DNA from: Leptasterias polaris
Taxonomy: Eukaryota; Echinodermata; Asteroidea; Forcipulatida; Asteriidae
NCBI GenBank assembly: GCA_037783415.1
Contig: JAZGTN010000037.1
Span: 5,008,501-5,072,500 of the forward strand
DNA: 64,000 bases
Direction: 5' to 3'
The position numbers and the translations under genes were made by a program. Below the pieces are notes generated by a model. That model was not told where the DNA came from. It did no database searches and worked only from the letters and a program-made list of their open reading frames with translations. Positions 10,395 to 21,649 of this stretch are shown here, in pieces. Positions within the stretch are counted from its first letter, which is position 1; the number at the start of each line of letters is the position of its first letter.

Positions 10395-10905
10395 TCGGTG
10401 TCATTAACATTAATAATAATAATAATATTTATTCGGGCAATCACATTTACAAGCACATACATACATTAAAAATATTTAAGAAAACAAAGTAAAACAGTGG
10501 GGTGCCCAGGAGAGCATAAAAGTTAAAAAAATAACTGTCGCCAAAAGGCGTATGTCTCCTAAAACCCTAAAAATACATTAAGGCAAGAGGGGGCATATAA
10601 AAAGCACAGAAGATAATACAAATCACAAAACAATTTAAAAAGGCAAACAAGCAGAGACAAACACAGAAAAACACACCAAAAAAGATATACGTAAAAAAAA
10701 AGCAAGTCTATACATCAAAATGGTTTAAGAGCAATACAAAAAATTCCGATGAGGGGACACAAATGAAATGACATTGTAAACAGGCAAGTAACTCTATCTA
10801 AGAGCAAAACTGCAGGGGGTGGAAAAATTTGAACAATTATAAAAAAAACTAAAAAACATAAAACATAAAACAAAACAAGGAACAAAAAAGGCAAACGAGC
10901 AAAAC
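10395..10905. repeat. A-rich stretch starting with (AAT)n, possible old LINE 3' end on minus strand
   Basis: (AAT)5-6 followed by TTTATTCGGGCAATCACATT and about 450 bp of very A-rich text with many AAACAAA and ACATAAAAC runs. The polarity suggests the 3' end of a minus-strand retrotransposon, but no coding motif remains. Confidence 0.35.
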
Positions 10906-11189
10906 ATGAACTTTAAAAACATGAACTTTAACCAGGCGGCCATTGCTTTGTGTACAAACCAATGCGCAGGCGCAATGGGGAATTTTGTTCTTCTTCTCAG
11001 CCCCTCTGACCCAAGTCACTGGCCCCTGTTGATTGACACCCCTTTCAGACTGTGTCTAATGGTACTGCTGAGGATATCATGGACTATCGCATGCCCATGG
11101 GATTTACCACGTGGGTGCTGTTATGTTTTTCTTGACTTGTGACACCGCGTCTGACACCGCGTCACTCACTGCAAGGTAAAGTATTCATA

Positions 11190-11378
11190 CCAAAGTAAGT
11201 TTACCGGTCAAACTGCCATGTCACATGTACAATTTGTGGCTGGTATCCTGCTCAATTCTGCTGAGCAGAGAATATTGTTACCCAATGTTTCCTGCTTAAG
11301 CAGCTCCTCAATGAAATGAGGCCTCGGCCCCATTTCATTGAGCTGCTTAAGCCAGTTGCTTAGCACAATTGGCAAGCA
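11190..11378. mobile_element. two abutting GGGCCCAATTTC MITE ends
   Basis: 11190-11322 matches the right half of the copy at 61257-61457 (CTGGTATCCTGCTCA, CCTGCTTAAGCAGCTC, ATGAAATGAGGCC). 11325-11378 restarts with GGCCCCATTTCATTGAGCTG, the left end of another copy. Confidence 0.55.
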
Positions 11379-11417
11379 CAAAATATGACGTCATAAGGTC
11401 AAACAGCACCCTCACTA

Positions 11418-11750
11418 TAGACCATGTTACCTTTGTTTACAGAGTGGTGACCTTGCACATTCTTAAGCGTTTCCTGCCGGGCAAGATACTACACAGGCTA
11501 TATGGGAACATTTACATTTTGTGTCATAATTTTCACATAAATTCAAAATTTACAAAAGCAACAGCTGTACACCTTTTGAGATGTCCCCCCTTTCTTCATA
11601 TCAAAAGTTGAGAAAAATCAGACAGTGCAATCTCCATAAAACATAAGATTTGTTGTTTTCTTCCATTGAGCTGTGTACAAATGTGCCTGCAGGAAGTCCA
11701 GGCTCTGTGGCTCTTTTGTAAACATGTGATGTCACAGGTCACATCGTCTA
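11418..11750. mobile_element. Tc1/mariner-type MITE, TA target, copy 1
   Basis: TAGACCATGTTACC at the left and CATCGTCTA at the right form terminal inverted repeats flanked by TA (11416-11417, 11751-11752). It is collinear across its full length with 37029-37356. The interior is non-coding, with ACAGCTGTACA and GAGATGTCCCCCCTTTC. The following 11755-12300 shows nothing identifiable. Confidence 0.7.
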
Positions 11751-12304
11751 TAGGTCAAAGGCAGCCCTTATCATTGGTTGGGGGTTATACGTGGCGAGTG
11801 TACTATTTAGTGCACTTTTTAGTGACCTCATCAGTGATGACGGCCTACTCAAGATCTAATCGCCCTTGCACCGACAATAATGAAAGTCACGTTGAATCAT
11901 GGCAATCCACGTGCACTTTGACGCATTTAATTTGACAAATACGGTCTAGCGTCCGAGTCAAAGCGTGAACTTCTTTAATAGGTTAATGTAAAACTAACCG
12001 AGAAATGTGTGTATTGGACTTATAATAATGACGCTCCAAAATTAACAGCGGCGTAGGGCCTACGTGTAATTTCAATAGACATAACACCATGACTAAAAGA
12101 TCCTTATATTACGTGTTATTTGAAATTTCTTGACATGAGTGTTATTCATGTTGATATCAAACATGAATTGTATATACATTATTTTGTAAAGGATCAGGGA
12201 AAAGACAGTATTGACCCTTGGATGCACCAAGGTCACACGCGGCTACCGTCTGCTATACGCTCGCCAGTTAGTCAAACTGCACGTCACGGTAAACGTATAA
12301 GCGT

Positions 12305-12395
12305 TGTGGCGTGTCGTGGCCGAGCAGTTTACGAGCACCGGACTCAAGCTATGGTGCTTCTGATCAGCAGAGTGTGAACTCGAGTCCAGGTCATT
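12305..12395 (+). mobile_element. tRNA-derived SINE, head only
   Basis: GTGTCGTGGCCGAGCAG (A box-like) and AACTCGAGTCCAGG (B box, degenerate) are spaced as in the intact copy at 38777. The anticodon-like segment reads GGACTCAAGC. The tail is missing. 12395-12850 holds an AT microsatellite (12566-12615) and nothing else identifiable. Confidence 0.65.
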
Positions 12396-12849
12396 ACATT
12401 GGCCTAAAAAATGGAGTGTACCAAAAAAGGGAAAGGAAATGGCGCGTCAAAATCTTATACCACTCGGAAACGAGGGTTGACCTCTCACCCCTGCTTTATT
12501 AATGTAAGAAAAAAATTGTTGAATCAAGTTTTCAGCGATTAGCTGTCAAATGAAAAAAAAAACACTTATATATATGTATATAACACTTATATATTTTTTA
12601 ATTATATAGATTTTTTTATTTAGCTAGGTAAATTGTTTGGATGTTTGCAGAGAGGGTATAACCCTTTATGCTTTGTATTTTCAATAACACTTGGGACGAA
12701 GCGAGCACCCATAACATTATGCACAATTATGCGGGCACCCTTCTTATGATGCATTTTACGGCCTTGGGAAAAAGTGCGTGAGTTTCACGGCAGTTGCGTC
12801 AATTGGTAGTTCTATAAATTATGGACTAAGGTTAGTTAGATGGAAAGGT

Positions 12850-13376
12850 TAATTCTCAATTAGCATTGGGAGATCTTTATTGGATGGTCAGATGCCATGC
12901 ACGCTACTTCACACTCGCCGTCTGATCCAACAATGCACTCTGTACTACAAAATTCACTACAACTTAGTCAATATTACACTTCCACAGTGCTTTCAGCATG
13001 CTACACATATCTCACAACGAATTGATCACCCACTCAAATACACCTCTTTAATCATCCCAACGATCAATGCATACAAGTTTGCTTTCTTCCCAAGAACTAT
13101 GTCAGTTTGGAACAGGCTACCACCATCTGCTGTTCTGCACATAGCCCCATCCATACAGGCCTTTTTAACAGCAGCCAGCCCTGCCATCAGAGTAATGCAG
13201 CCTCTGTATGGCAACACTGTTCTCTGAACAACAAATACTTTTCCTTATTTCTGCACCTGTAAATAGTGCACTTTTCTCTTTTCTTTGGCACCTTATCCAC
13301 CTGACTGTTGACGTCACTTTCCACAAACATCCCAGTTTAGCCCAAATTGGGCTGCAAGGGGATTATTATAACAAGT
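12850..13376 (+). pseudogene. CR1/jockey-like LINE C-terminus and 3' UTR
   Basis: An open frame (about 12862-13227) runs LDGQMPCTLLHTRRLIQQ, then LYYKIHYNLVNI, then NAYKFAFFPRTMSVWNRLPP. The last segment is the FFPRT..WN.LP signature that closes the reverse-transcriptase polyprotein of CR1 and jockey type LINEs; TGA follows at 13226. A 150-bp 3' UTR ends near GGGGATTATTATAAC and two AAGTAAC units. The endonuclease and catalytic palm are absent, so this is a 5'-truncated copy. Confidence 0.8.
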
Positions 13377-13565
13377 AACAAGTAACGCTATCTTATATAG
13401 GTAAAAGGTATAGGGCCTAATATAAGGTTGTTCAGGGGGCTACATAGGGCAAATTAATACATTAATACAATTAAGGCTACAAAACAAGCATTGTTGAAAA
13501 ACTGTGCATGCAGGGGGAAAACGTCCCACGATGTTTGAAGAGTTATATGTGTCGTCTTTAGCCAG

Positions 13566-13722
13566 AGCCGATTTCACAAAGAGCTTTTAAGATCAATCTT
13601 AACTGTGTATCAATCTTAATTGCAAAGTAAAGTGTGATGTACAATACAAATCAGATGCTCTATATGGTTAATACTGACAACTCATCTTTAGATTAATTTC
13701 TCAGTTCTCTATGAAATCGAGT
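13566..13722. mobile_element. GATTTCACAAAG MITE variant
   Basis: CCGATTTCACAAAGAGC at the left and CTCTATGAAATCGA at the right are inverted. The interior matches 10217-10363. Beyond it, 13725-14980 holds a (TTTG)n run at 13868-13896 and otherwise nothing I can identify. Confidence 0.65.
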
Positions 13723-15006
13723 GGAGGAGCAATGCTATTGTGCCTGTCACGTCTGCAATGATGAGTTTGAATTAACCGCGAGTCCCTTTCGATTGGTTAT
13801 ACACACATCAGCGAAAAGGGTCTAAATGAACAACGGCTCATTGTTTGTTCGTTGGGGGTTTTGGGGTATTGTCTGTTTGTTTGTTTGTTTGTTTGTGTGT
13901 TTGCTTGCTTTGTCTTTAAAAATAACCGTATCAGTCACATAAAACATGATTACGATTATTAAAAGTGTTGTATCCATAACGACTCATGTTGTTTCGGGTT
14001 TGTTTGGGTTTTTTTTTGGCTTGATGGGGTGTTTGTTTGTAAGTTTGTGAGTAAATTATATAAGAAGCCGTACGCACGAGTGAGTAGACGACGGAGTTGT
14101 ATTTCCTTTATATCCTATATAAATACTGTCAAGTTTCTTAAATGTGTGGTTTCTTAATTATTTCATTTGCAGCCTATACACCTGTCATTAGAGCCTACAC
14201 TGGTCATTACTACAACATTCATTTATAGAGACGATACCGGTCACTTAGAGCCTATTTTGCAGGATGCTTACTACCATTAGGCCTACCATATCTTTATCCA
14301 ACAAGTAAACTTTCGGATAATTAATACACACATTTGTTTTCAGTGTCCTTACCGAAGTATTACCATATACTTTGAATCATTGATCCAAAGATCCCCATCG
14401 TAGAGAATCCGTTGTTAAAAAAATGCATACTTGGGGTAAAAGGCAAGTTACCCTTTACTCTCCAATACCAGCCCTCACTTCTGCTTCCGGGGAGTCATAG
14501 ATGAACACTCTAATTATGTTCGCTATAAAGGGCATTGAATCTGGCTGAATTCACCAAGCTTCAACCGGGATAAAGTGTCAATGTGTCTACTGTAAGGCGT
14601 TATTGACCATCCTCAAGTCCGTAGGCTTTGTTTTTTAAGTGCTTAGTGCTGGGAGCTAATAAAGAGGATGGTTTATGCACGCGTGAATAATAAGATGATT
14701 ATCCATACTATACAAAGCACTTCCGAATTTCATTTAGATTTTTGTCAAGAGTGTATGAGCAAAATTTGAAAAGCTGTGGTCGTTTTTCTGAGGGAGATGA
14801 TATATACACTTTGAACTTTTTAGAGCAGTCCCTGTCTTTGGTGATGGTATGCATTCGTCGTCAGCTCCGGAACCAGGTTAAGAGAACAAGCTTAAAAACC
14901 TGAATAAGGCAAAAACTTTTTCTTAATTCTTAAAACATCCAATTGCAATGCAATTGAAAACAGCCCCACCTGACATGGATGTCTATGGTGGCCCTGAAGG
15001 GACATC

Positions 15007-15305
15007 GCACATCGCAAATATCTTTGCAAATATTTGCGATGTCGCAAATATTATCGCAAATATTATCGATAATATTTGCGACGTCGCAAATATTATCGAT
15101 AATATTATCGCAAATATCTTTGCAAATATTTGCGACGTCGCAAATATTATCGATAATATTATCGATAATATTTGCGACGTCGCAAATATTATCGATAATA
15201 TTTGCGATAATATTTGCGACGTCGCAAATATTATCGATAATATTATCGATAATATTTGCGACGTCGCAAATATTATTGCATACTTTATCGCATACTTCGT
15301 CGCAT
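15007..15305. repeat. palindromic satellite, copy B array
   Basis: Built from ATTATCGATAAT, GCAAATATT and five copies of TATTTGCGACGTCGCAAATA, each its own reverse complement. Because of this, both strands are open and encode the same repeating peptide text (NICDVANIIDN). I regard that as a by-product, not a gene. Confidence 0.9.
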
Positions 15306-15627
15306 AGTTTGCATATTTGTGGTGGATATTTTTTCAAGAGCCTAGATGGTCTTAAGGTTGTTTGGGTTCCAGCCTTCATTCCTTTAACGTGTACACGCGG
15401 GTGGATAGTCGGATACAGTCTGCTCTGTGCGCGCGTGTGTTTTTTTAGCTTGCACTATAGCCTATAGGTACACATGAGATGAGACGAAGAGAGGTTGACA
15501 TCCGTGGTCTGTCCAGCAAAGGCATGCAAGTCAACATTATGCCGCCTTCAAAAGGATCAGTGGTGAGGATTGTTAATTTTGTGTAGTTACGATAATCGGT
15601 TGTCCAGAGCAGAGGGCTAGTTTAGGA

Positions 15628-15683
15628 ACATTAAATACTAGTTTAGGCCTACTACTACTGGAGTAAAAACTAGTATTTAATGT
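15628..15683. repeat. perfect 17-bp inverted repeat
   Basis: ACATTAAATACTAGTTT (15628-15644) and its exact complement (15667-15683), loop 22 nt. It is absent from copies A and C. Confidence 0.85.
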
Positions 15684-15828
15684 ATAACTCCTGAACTTGA
15701 TTGATATTTGATAAATTATAATTTAAAAGGCCACCACCAGGACTTGGGTCAATCGGGTGAATACATAACATATGGCTCTTTTGCTGTTACCTATAAATTA
15801 GTTAGGTAGTTGTTGCGATAATCGTAAC

Positions 15829-16150
15829 GGAAACCAGTCAAGTCGCCCTTCCATCAAAGTCGCCCACTAGTACTACAAAGGTCGCTCCTCACATACAAAG
15901 TGGCCCCCTCTCTCAAGTCGAAGTCGCCCCTCACAAAGTCGCCCCCTGTCACCCGGTGTATAAAAGGTTGAGCCATTTCACAGAGTGAGGGCGCTGTTGA
16001 GAATTTTGAAACAACTTATTCAGGCAGAAGGAGATCCACTCTGTATGTTGGCGTAACAATGTGAGGGGGGCGACTTTGCCAGGGGGGAGACTTTGTAGTG
16101 GGCGACTTTGTAGTGGGCGACTTAGCTGGGGGGAAACTTGACTGGCATTC
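15829..16150. mobile_element. 322-bp foldback element with 8-bp target duplication
   Basis: Outer ends GGAAACCAGTCAAGT and, inverted, GAATGCCAGTCAAGT. The left arm is a run of CAAGTCGCCC or CAAAGTCGCCC units; the right arm is GGGCGACTTTG units. A 100-bp unique centre is at about 15960-16060. It is flanked by ATCGTAAC at 15821-15828 and 16151-16158. Copies A and C carry ATCGTAACCCACCA uninterrupted, proving the insertion site and the 8-bp duplication. Confidence 0.9.
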
Positions 16151-17365
16151 ATCGTAACCCACCATCCTTCCGACGGTCAGAGAGGATGGTGGTGGGTTAC
16201 GATTATTGAAACTAAACGCTGTACCAAGTAATTAAGCCTCATGATTATGATTAGGCCTACTTAGGGCCCATTTATTATTATTTTTGTTTTTATTAGGCCT
16301 ACTATAATTACTGATCATACAGCAGCCTGTGCTGACATAAAACTGCTTTATTTTTCCTACATTACATTGTACTGGTGGTAGTCCTTTTTAACTATTAAGT
16401 TGTTTTGGATAGATGAAACATCAGAATTTTTTTGTCAAAATGTTTGCACTGTATGAGACAGTTAAGTTACACTGCGCCGTGGGTGTTTGACCTTGGGAGA
16501 ACCAATGGCGGCACTGCACATAGTCAGTAGCACTAACTTAGAAGTACAGTGCGTAAGTCTTCATACCATGAAGAAGTACTTTATTGATGAATTAAAATGC
16601 CACACAGATGCCGAACCTGTATCATGACTGTAATTCTTATATTCAAATATCTGCTGTAATGTTAAATAAAATTAGAAAAAATAATTTGTTCTTGCATCTA
16701 TTTTTTTTCTATTAATTTCTTCCTTTTAATTCACTGTTTAGTTGCTATGGGTTGTTGCGTGTCAACTTGTGTGTACGCATCGTGTTGCTGCCGTTCTTCC
16801 GGACTACACTCCATCTCTTCAAGGATTGATTCCTGAAGGAGCAGTTGATCGTATCCTTTTGAAAATTGTCATGTCATGTACATTTATGCAATCTGTATAC
16901 AGATTTTGCTCTTTATTAATGGTTTATTCACATGAAAAAAATAACCTGTACCATGTACTAAACCAATGGAATAAGTTGCTGTCAAATACATAATTGTATT
17001 GTGCTTCCAACTAAAATACAATTCTTTTCAGCATGCATGGTTAAAATAAGCATTATTTATTTTAGTCTTTGTGTGGAACGTAGGATGTCCCATAGCGCTC
17101 ATAATGCTTTTATGTAGTTTTCAATTTTACTTCCCTTTACATTTTCTACAAACTTTGTGTCTGTTCTAATAATTGCTAAAATGTAAAATTCTTCCTGTTT
17201 ATTATGTCCATAGTTATTTTCCTTGCTACTTAAATATTCAGTTCTGTACCTGTTAGTTATGTACTTCAATGCAGGCAACACCATTCCAGCAATATGTTCG
17301 CTTTTGTTCTTCCAACACGGGGTAACACGTAGGTCAGTATTGTAGATTACTAATAATTCCCCCCC

Positions 17366-17397
<32 letters not shown>

Positions 17398-17529
17398 TTG
17401 AAAACATAACTTCTGACATGTTTCAGAATACTTAAAACACTTCAAATTTATAGTAAATTCCCAGTTAAGTGAAAAAAAAAATCAATAATCATTTCCTGTG
17501 ATAATGATCAGTTTTATGACAGGAGCACC

Positions 17530-17730
17530 ATGTCCTAATCCTTTTAATCCCCATACAATTAGAACAACACTGTCTTAGCCCTGTATGGTGGTTATTGTCT
17601 GAGAACCTCAAGCCATTGAAGCTATGTTCCTTTGAGCAGCCACAAGGTTTTAATGAGCAAAGAATGACCTATAATGAATATTGGTTATTCAGGTTTACAA
17701 GAATCTATTCAATGAGAAATATTTCATAAT
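17530..17730 (+). CDS. short open segment upstream of the 17765 frame, possible exon
   Basis: One frame is open from a TGA near 17518 to a TAA near 17728 and reads LSENLKPLKLCSFEQPQG, then FNEQRMTYNEYWLFRFTR. Composition is protein-like and not repetitive. It lies in the centre of the B/C inverted pair. There is a CAG|GTTTAC at 17691 and a good acceptor ATAATTTCAG at 17751-17760. I do not recognise it; it may be chance. Confidence 0.2.
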
Positions 17731-17764
17731 TGATGTTACTTCATATTCTGAATAATTTCAGATT

Positions 17765-18217
17765 ATGCAAAGAGAGTCATCAAGGCGACAGTGCTCCTTT
17801 ATCAGCAAGGTGAGAAAACATAAAGTCCAATTTTCTTCAGCGTTTGCAATCCTGGCCCCCTATCATTCAAGCACGGTAACAAGACCAGACAAGGACACTG
17901 CTGGGGAAAGTTTTGTGTCAAGGTTTAATTTAATAACTGAACCTGTTGGCAGACCTCAACCTAAACCTGGCATTGAAGATGTCCAAGAAACACAGAGCAG
18001 GCTGGGAAGAGCGAGACAACATCTGAAGAGAAGAAAAGTATTAACTGAAGAAGGTGATGATTCTTCAATAAGAAGGAAGAGCACAACTGGGAAGAAGTCT
18101 AATAAAAGAACAAAGGCCGATGATGGTTGTTCAAAGAAGGGACAAGGGTCAACAATTCAGGAGGAGTCTGGGGAGAAGGCGGTGATTGGTGATGAAGGCA
18201 AGCGGGACAGAAAGTGA
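17765..18217 (+). CDS. 150-codon basic ORF within the B/C inverted element, unrecognised
   Basis: ATG at 17765, just after a strong acceptor (TTCTGAATAATTTCAG ending 17760), opens 150 codons ending TGA. The N-half (residues 1-85) is mixed, with SRFNLITEPVGRPQPKPG and IEDVQETQSRLGRARQHLKR. The C-half is strongly basic and low complexity (RRKSTTGKKSNKRTK, ending GDEGKRDRK), with several candidate nuclear localisation stretches. No catalytic motif of a known transposase or RT is visible. A GTGAGA donor sequence sits inside it at 17808. It lies between the inverted arms B and C, so it could be the last exon of an element-encoded protein, or a host exon, or chance. Function not assigned. Confidence 0.35.
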   Translation: MQRESSRRQCSFISKVRKHKVQFSSAFAILAPYHSSTVTRPDKDTAGESFVSRFNLITEPVGRPQPKPGIEDVQETQSRLGRARQHLKRRKVLTEEGDDSSIRRKSTTGKKSNKRTKADDGCSKKGQGSTIQEESGEKAVIGDEGKRDRK

Positions 18218-18297
18218 CCCCAAATCAGTACTGCCCCAAATTGTGGTAAAGAGAAAATAGGAAAACAATGCGATAATGAAAATTAAACTATCCCCCG

Positions 18298-18482
18298 TTT
18301 CAATGAGGTGGTTGGGTTGGTGTAGAGGTATCTTTCCTCACCTTTCACCTGTAGGACTCAGGTTCGAATCCTGCTGGGGGCACTATGTGGATTGGGTTTT
18401 CAGTCCCTACCCGACTGCATGGGTTTTCCTCCCGCATCTAAAATTGAAACTTCCTTGTCTTTTTTTCCATTTGGTTATTTGC
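18298..18482 (+). mobile_element. second tRNA-headed SINE family, copy 1
   Basis: GTTGGGTTGGTGTAGAGGTA (A box-like), GGTTCGAATCCTGC (perfect B box at 18360-18373), then GTGGATTGGGTTTTCAGTCC, CCGACTGCATGGGTTTTCC and CCGCATCTAAA. An inverted copy is at 31490-31685. Confidence 0.75.
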
Positions 18483-18719
18483 TAGTACATTGATTTCGTT
18501 CGCTTTTCTGAGAGTCCTTGGCTTCACAACCAGAATAAATTAAATGAAAACAAAGTCTCTTTTGTCATCCTAATACATGTATTGAGGAGATACATTTGAG
18601 ATAGTTTGCTTAAATACCTTATTGTACATGCAGAGGAATATTTCTGATGGTCACTATGATTAATTCAGCAAGCCATTTTGGATTGTTTACCTTGTTGATC
18701 ACATTGTACATATTTCTGT

Positions 18720-18835
18720 ACACCTTTATTATCTTATGAGACGTTTATGTAACTTTTATTTGACCACAACCACATCAGGTAATTTAAATGTAGGGTTTTA
18801 TTGAGTACATGTATAATTATTTGTTATTATTATTA
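18720..18835. repeat. inverted match to 7210-7335
   Basis: Reverse complement of the block that ends copy A. From 18840 to 19570 there is only a 61-codon unrecognised frame (18874-19059) and AT-rich text. Confidence 0.75.
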
Positions 18836-19574
18836 TTGTTTTAAATATTAATTTTGTTTGCTGTGTAAAATTAATGAGCAGCCCTAGTTTGTGCTTATTG
18901 CATGGTGAAGTACAGGAGTTGTTTGGGGAGGGAAACAGAGGAGTTGGAGTATTCACAGTGAGAAAACATTTCATGTGTAATGTGTTTTCATCCAGGGCAA
19001 ACACAAAACATCAATTACACGTCTTTGTTTACAAGTTGCCAGAAAACCTAACTTGCTAGTGTTGACTGTAATTTGTACTTTTTGTTTACATTTTCTTAAT
19101 TGAGCTGATCATTTTTGATAAGGTGGTCTTTTAATGCAAGACGAGTAAGCAACGCAAAGAATTAGTTTGGCAATATTTCCTTTTTAATGCCTCAAATTTG
19201 AAACTACAAAGGGGAGGTCAACTATTCTAATACATGGGTAGTGTTATTTAAATTAATTCTTGACATTAAATAATACTTTTAATTTATAAAATACTGCTTT
19301 GTGTATGTAAGGTGGTTGTTTAGAATGTCTTTAATTATTCAAAAAGGGTTAGCAACATTCTCTTTTAAATAAGCTGCTTTCAATTGAAACTGAAGAGGGG
19401 TACTTTGAAATAAAATAATACTCATAAAGACTGATGTGTGTACATTAAAAGTGTTTATTGTCATTTACTCGTTGATCATCTAAAAATTTATAGTAAATGG
19501 AGGCCACCATGTTTGTATCCTCAATCCTGAAAACTATGCACCAGACTAGCTGAACATATTCTAGAATTTAAGTA

Positions 19575-19795
19575 TAATTTAAACTTTGCATGGTGGAAGT
19601 GCAATCAGGTGAGGTTTGCAGTGACATGTGTAAAATTTCTTTTGAGCAGTGGTGGTTTGACAACTTCATGAAGACGAACAGTGCATACTGATCAAAACAT
19701 CAAGTTGTGAAACCACCATTTCTTTTCAGGACCACCACAAAGAGATCATTCACATGGTGTGTTGGTGTTACCACAAACCTCACCGGATTATAGCG
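19575..19795. repeat. nested palindrome with TTTGCATGGTGGA unit
   Basis: Outer pair CAATCAGGTGAGGTTTGCAG (19602) and ACAAACCTCACCGGATTAT (19771); inner pair TGGTGGTTTGACAACTTCAT (19650) and ATCAAGTTGTGAAACCACCA (19703). The left side matches the minisatellite unit of 47270-47560. 19800-20790 holds nothing identifiable. Confidence 0.7.
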
Positions 19796-20797
19796 ATGTT
19801 CTTGTAATGACATCCATCCCATCTCAGTGAACCAAATGTTTACAGATTTTTATCCAAGATTGTGGTTCTCAAAAAAGTTCCCCTTTTGAAGCCTCTTTAC
19901 CGTAAAACTTCCATGTATGTAATATGTAGTGTGAATACAAACCAGTGAGAGACACAACAGCATGGGCTATATGTTTGACAAATTATTTGTGCGTCTAGCC
20001 GTCTAACTTTTGAATCTCATTTGGGAGCATTTACAAACATTTCACCAACTATAGCGGCTATAAATAACACATTACCCACCCTAAATTCAGGTGAGATGAG
20101 GAACTCATACAATAAGATTGGCAATATTTTTTTTATTTTTTTTAAATTACTTTTAGTCTAGTGGTGGTGGAGGTACAAAAATCCTTTTGTCCATTGGGGT
20201 ACATCGTTCGGATGGCATCCATTATACATGTACATGAAGGAAGTGGCACTCTGTTGAACCTTCCGAGGTAGCCCCAACACCATCTGACAACTTGCTGGTA
20301 TTCAACATTGCGATATTTTCTGCAAACAAAGTAGTAGAAGAATAACAAATCAGGTAACTTAAGTTCATGTCAATTTTTGTTAACGCAAAGTTTTCCCATT
20401 TTGAAGAAATCATGTACATAGTAAGGGTGGAAATATACTCTTCTGATTTGTCCAGTCCAACAACCCATAGGAGATCCCCCCCACACACACATTTGGGTTC
20501 TGTAAGAAGTCAAAATCTGAAAAAGATGAGTCGCAACTATTTTTCTGTAACAGTCTCGACAATTGTGACGAAGATCACAATGTTTTGGAAAAATCTGTTA
20601 GTACAGCTTCTAATCATAAAAGCAACTTCTTATAACACAACTGGAATGCGCATGCGTAACTCTTAAAGTGGCAGACGTGATTAAAGTGAATACACTACAG
20701 TTAGTGTTGTCTTGAGTTGTATAAATGATCTAATCCAACAGTCAATTATACCCGAACCAAGGGTCAGGTAAGAGGGGTAATGTTTTTTATTTTTTTA

Positions 20798-20814
20798 GGG
20801 GGGGGGGGGGGGGG
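20798..20814. repeat. poly-G tract, 17 bp
   Basis: One of at least ten G or C homopolymers of 14 bp or more. Others: 23215-23228, 24074-24110, 25621-25636, 32380-32396, 32575-32592, 46766-46787, 53469-53486, 58887-58906, 59585-59606. Confidence 0.9.
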
Positions 20815-21017
20815 TGTTTGCTCATTACATTAATTTTGCAGTTCAATTTAAAAACAAGACACTTGGGCCCTACTTCGTACTTGGTACAGCGTTTAGTTGT
20901 GATAATCGTAACCCACCAACCTCTCCGACCGTCGGGAGGATGGTGGATTACGATTATCGCAACGACTACCTGACTATTTATCGGTACCTGCCGTATGTAT
21001 TGACTCGAGTCCTGGGC

Positions 21018-21211
21018 CAAATTTCATAAAGCCTGTCAAAAAAAGTGTTAAGCACAAACACTTTGCTAAACAGAAACAAACAGGTTAGCTACTGCCAGTG
21101 TATTCCATAAAGTTAACATAGTTGCGACTGGTACCCTACTAAATTTTGCTAAGCAAATAGTACATTTTCCAAGCAGTATTTTCTGCTAAACAGCTTTATG
21201 AAATTGGGTCC
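21018..21211. mobile_element. GGGCCCAATTTC MITE nested in copy C
   Basis: GGGCCAAATTTCATAAAGC and AGCTTTATGAAATTGGGTCC ends; orthologous in position to 6269-6456 within the repeat. Confidence 0.75.
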
Positions 21212-21649
21212 TGCCTGGTGGCCTAGTTTTTATACTTTCCAAGGAGGTCCAGACTCCATGTACCGTAGTACGTAGTACTACTATTCTATATAGAGAAAGG
21301 ACCTTGACTGAGCCATCCCCTCTGCTCTGGACGGACAACCGATTATCGTAACTACACAACATTAATTAACAATCCTCACCACTGATCCTTTTGAAGGTGG
21401 CATAATGCTGATCTTGTTGACTTGATGCCTTTTTTGGTTGAGATTCATAAAAAAACGACCACGGATGTCAACATCTCCCTTCATATCATTCTCAATCTCA
21501 GTGCATTTGACATGTACACACACACGGCGCAGAGCAGACTGTATCCGACTATCCACCCGCGTGTACACGTTAAAGGAATGAAGGCTGGAACCCAAACAAC
21601 CTTAAGACCATCTAGGCTCTTGAAAAAATATCCACCACAAATATGCAAA

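Larger units (their letters stand above)
14983..16800 (+). mobile_element. composite palindrome-satellite element, copy B
   Basis: It starts CTATGGTGGCCCTGAAGGG, preceded by ATGT. Satellite array 15007-15305, then GTTACGATAATCGGTTGTCC (15589), a perfect 17-bp hairpin unique to this copy (15628-15683), a foldback insertion (15829-16150), and the GTAACCCACCATCC hairpin (16155-16206). The block 16207-16800 is collinear with copy A 6582-7195. Copy C (20868-22106) is the same left part inverted. Confidence 0.75.

Noticed and set aside
14930..15379. Long open frames on both strands with repeated ICDVANIIDN
   Set aside because: They are the automatic translation of a palindromic satellite; identical text on both strands shows it is not protein selection.
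17099..17419. 106-codon minus-strand frame ending GSKIENYIKAL
   Set aside because: N-terminal part is low-complexity translation of (AAAT)n; no splice or homology support.
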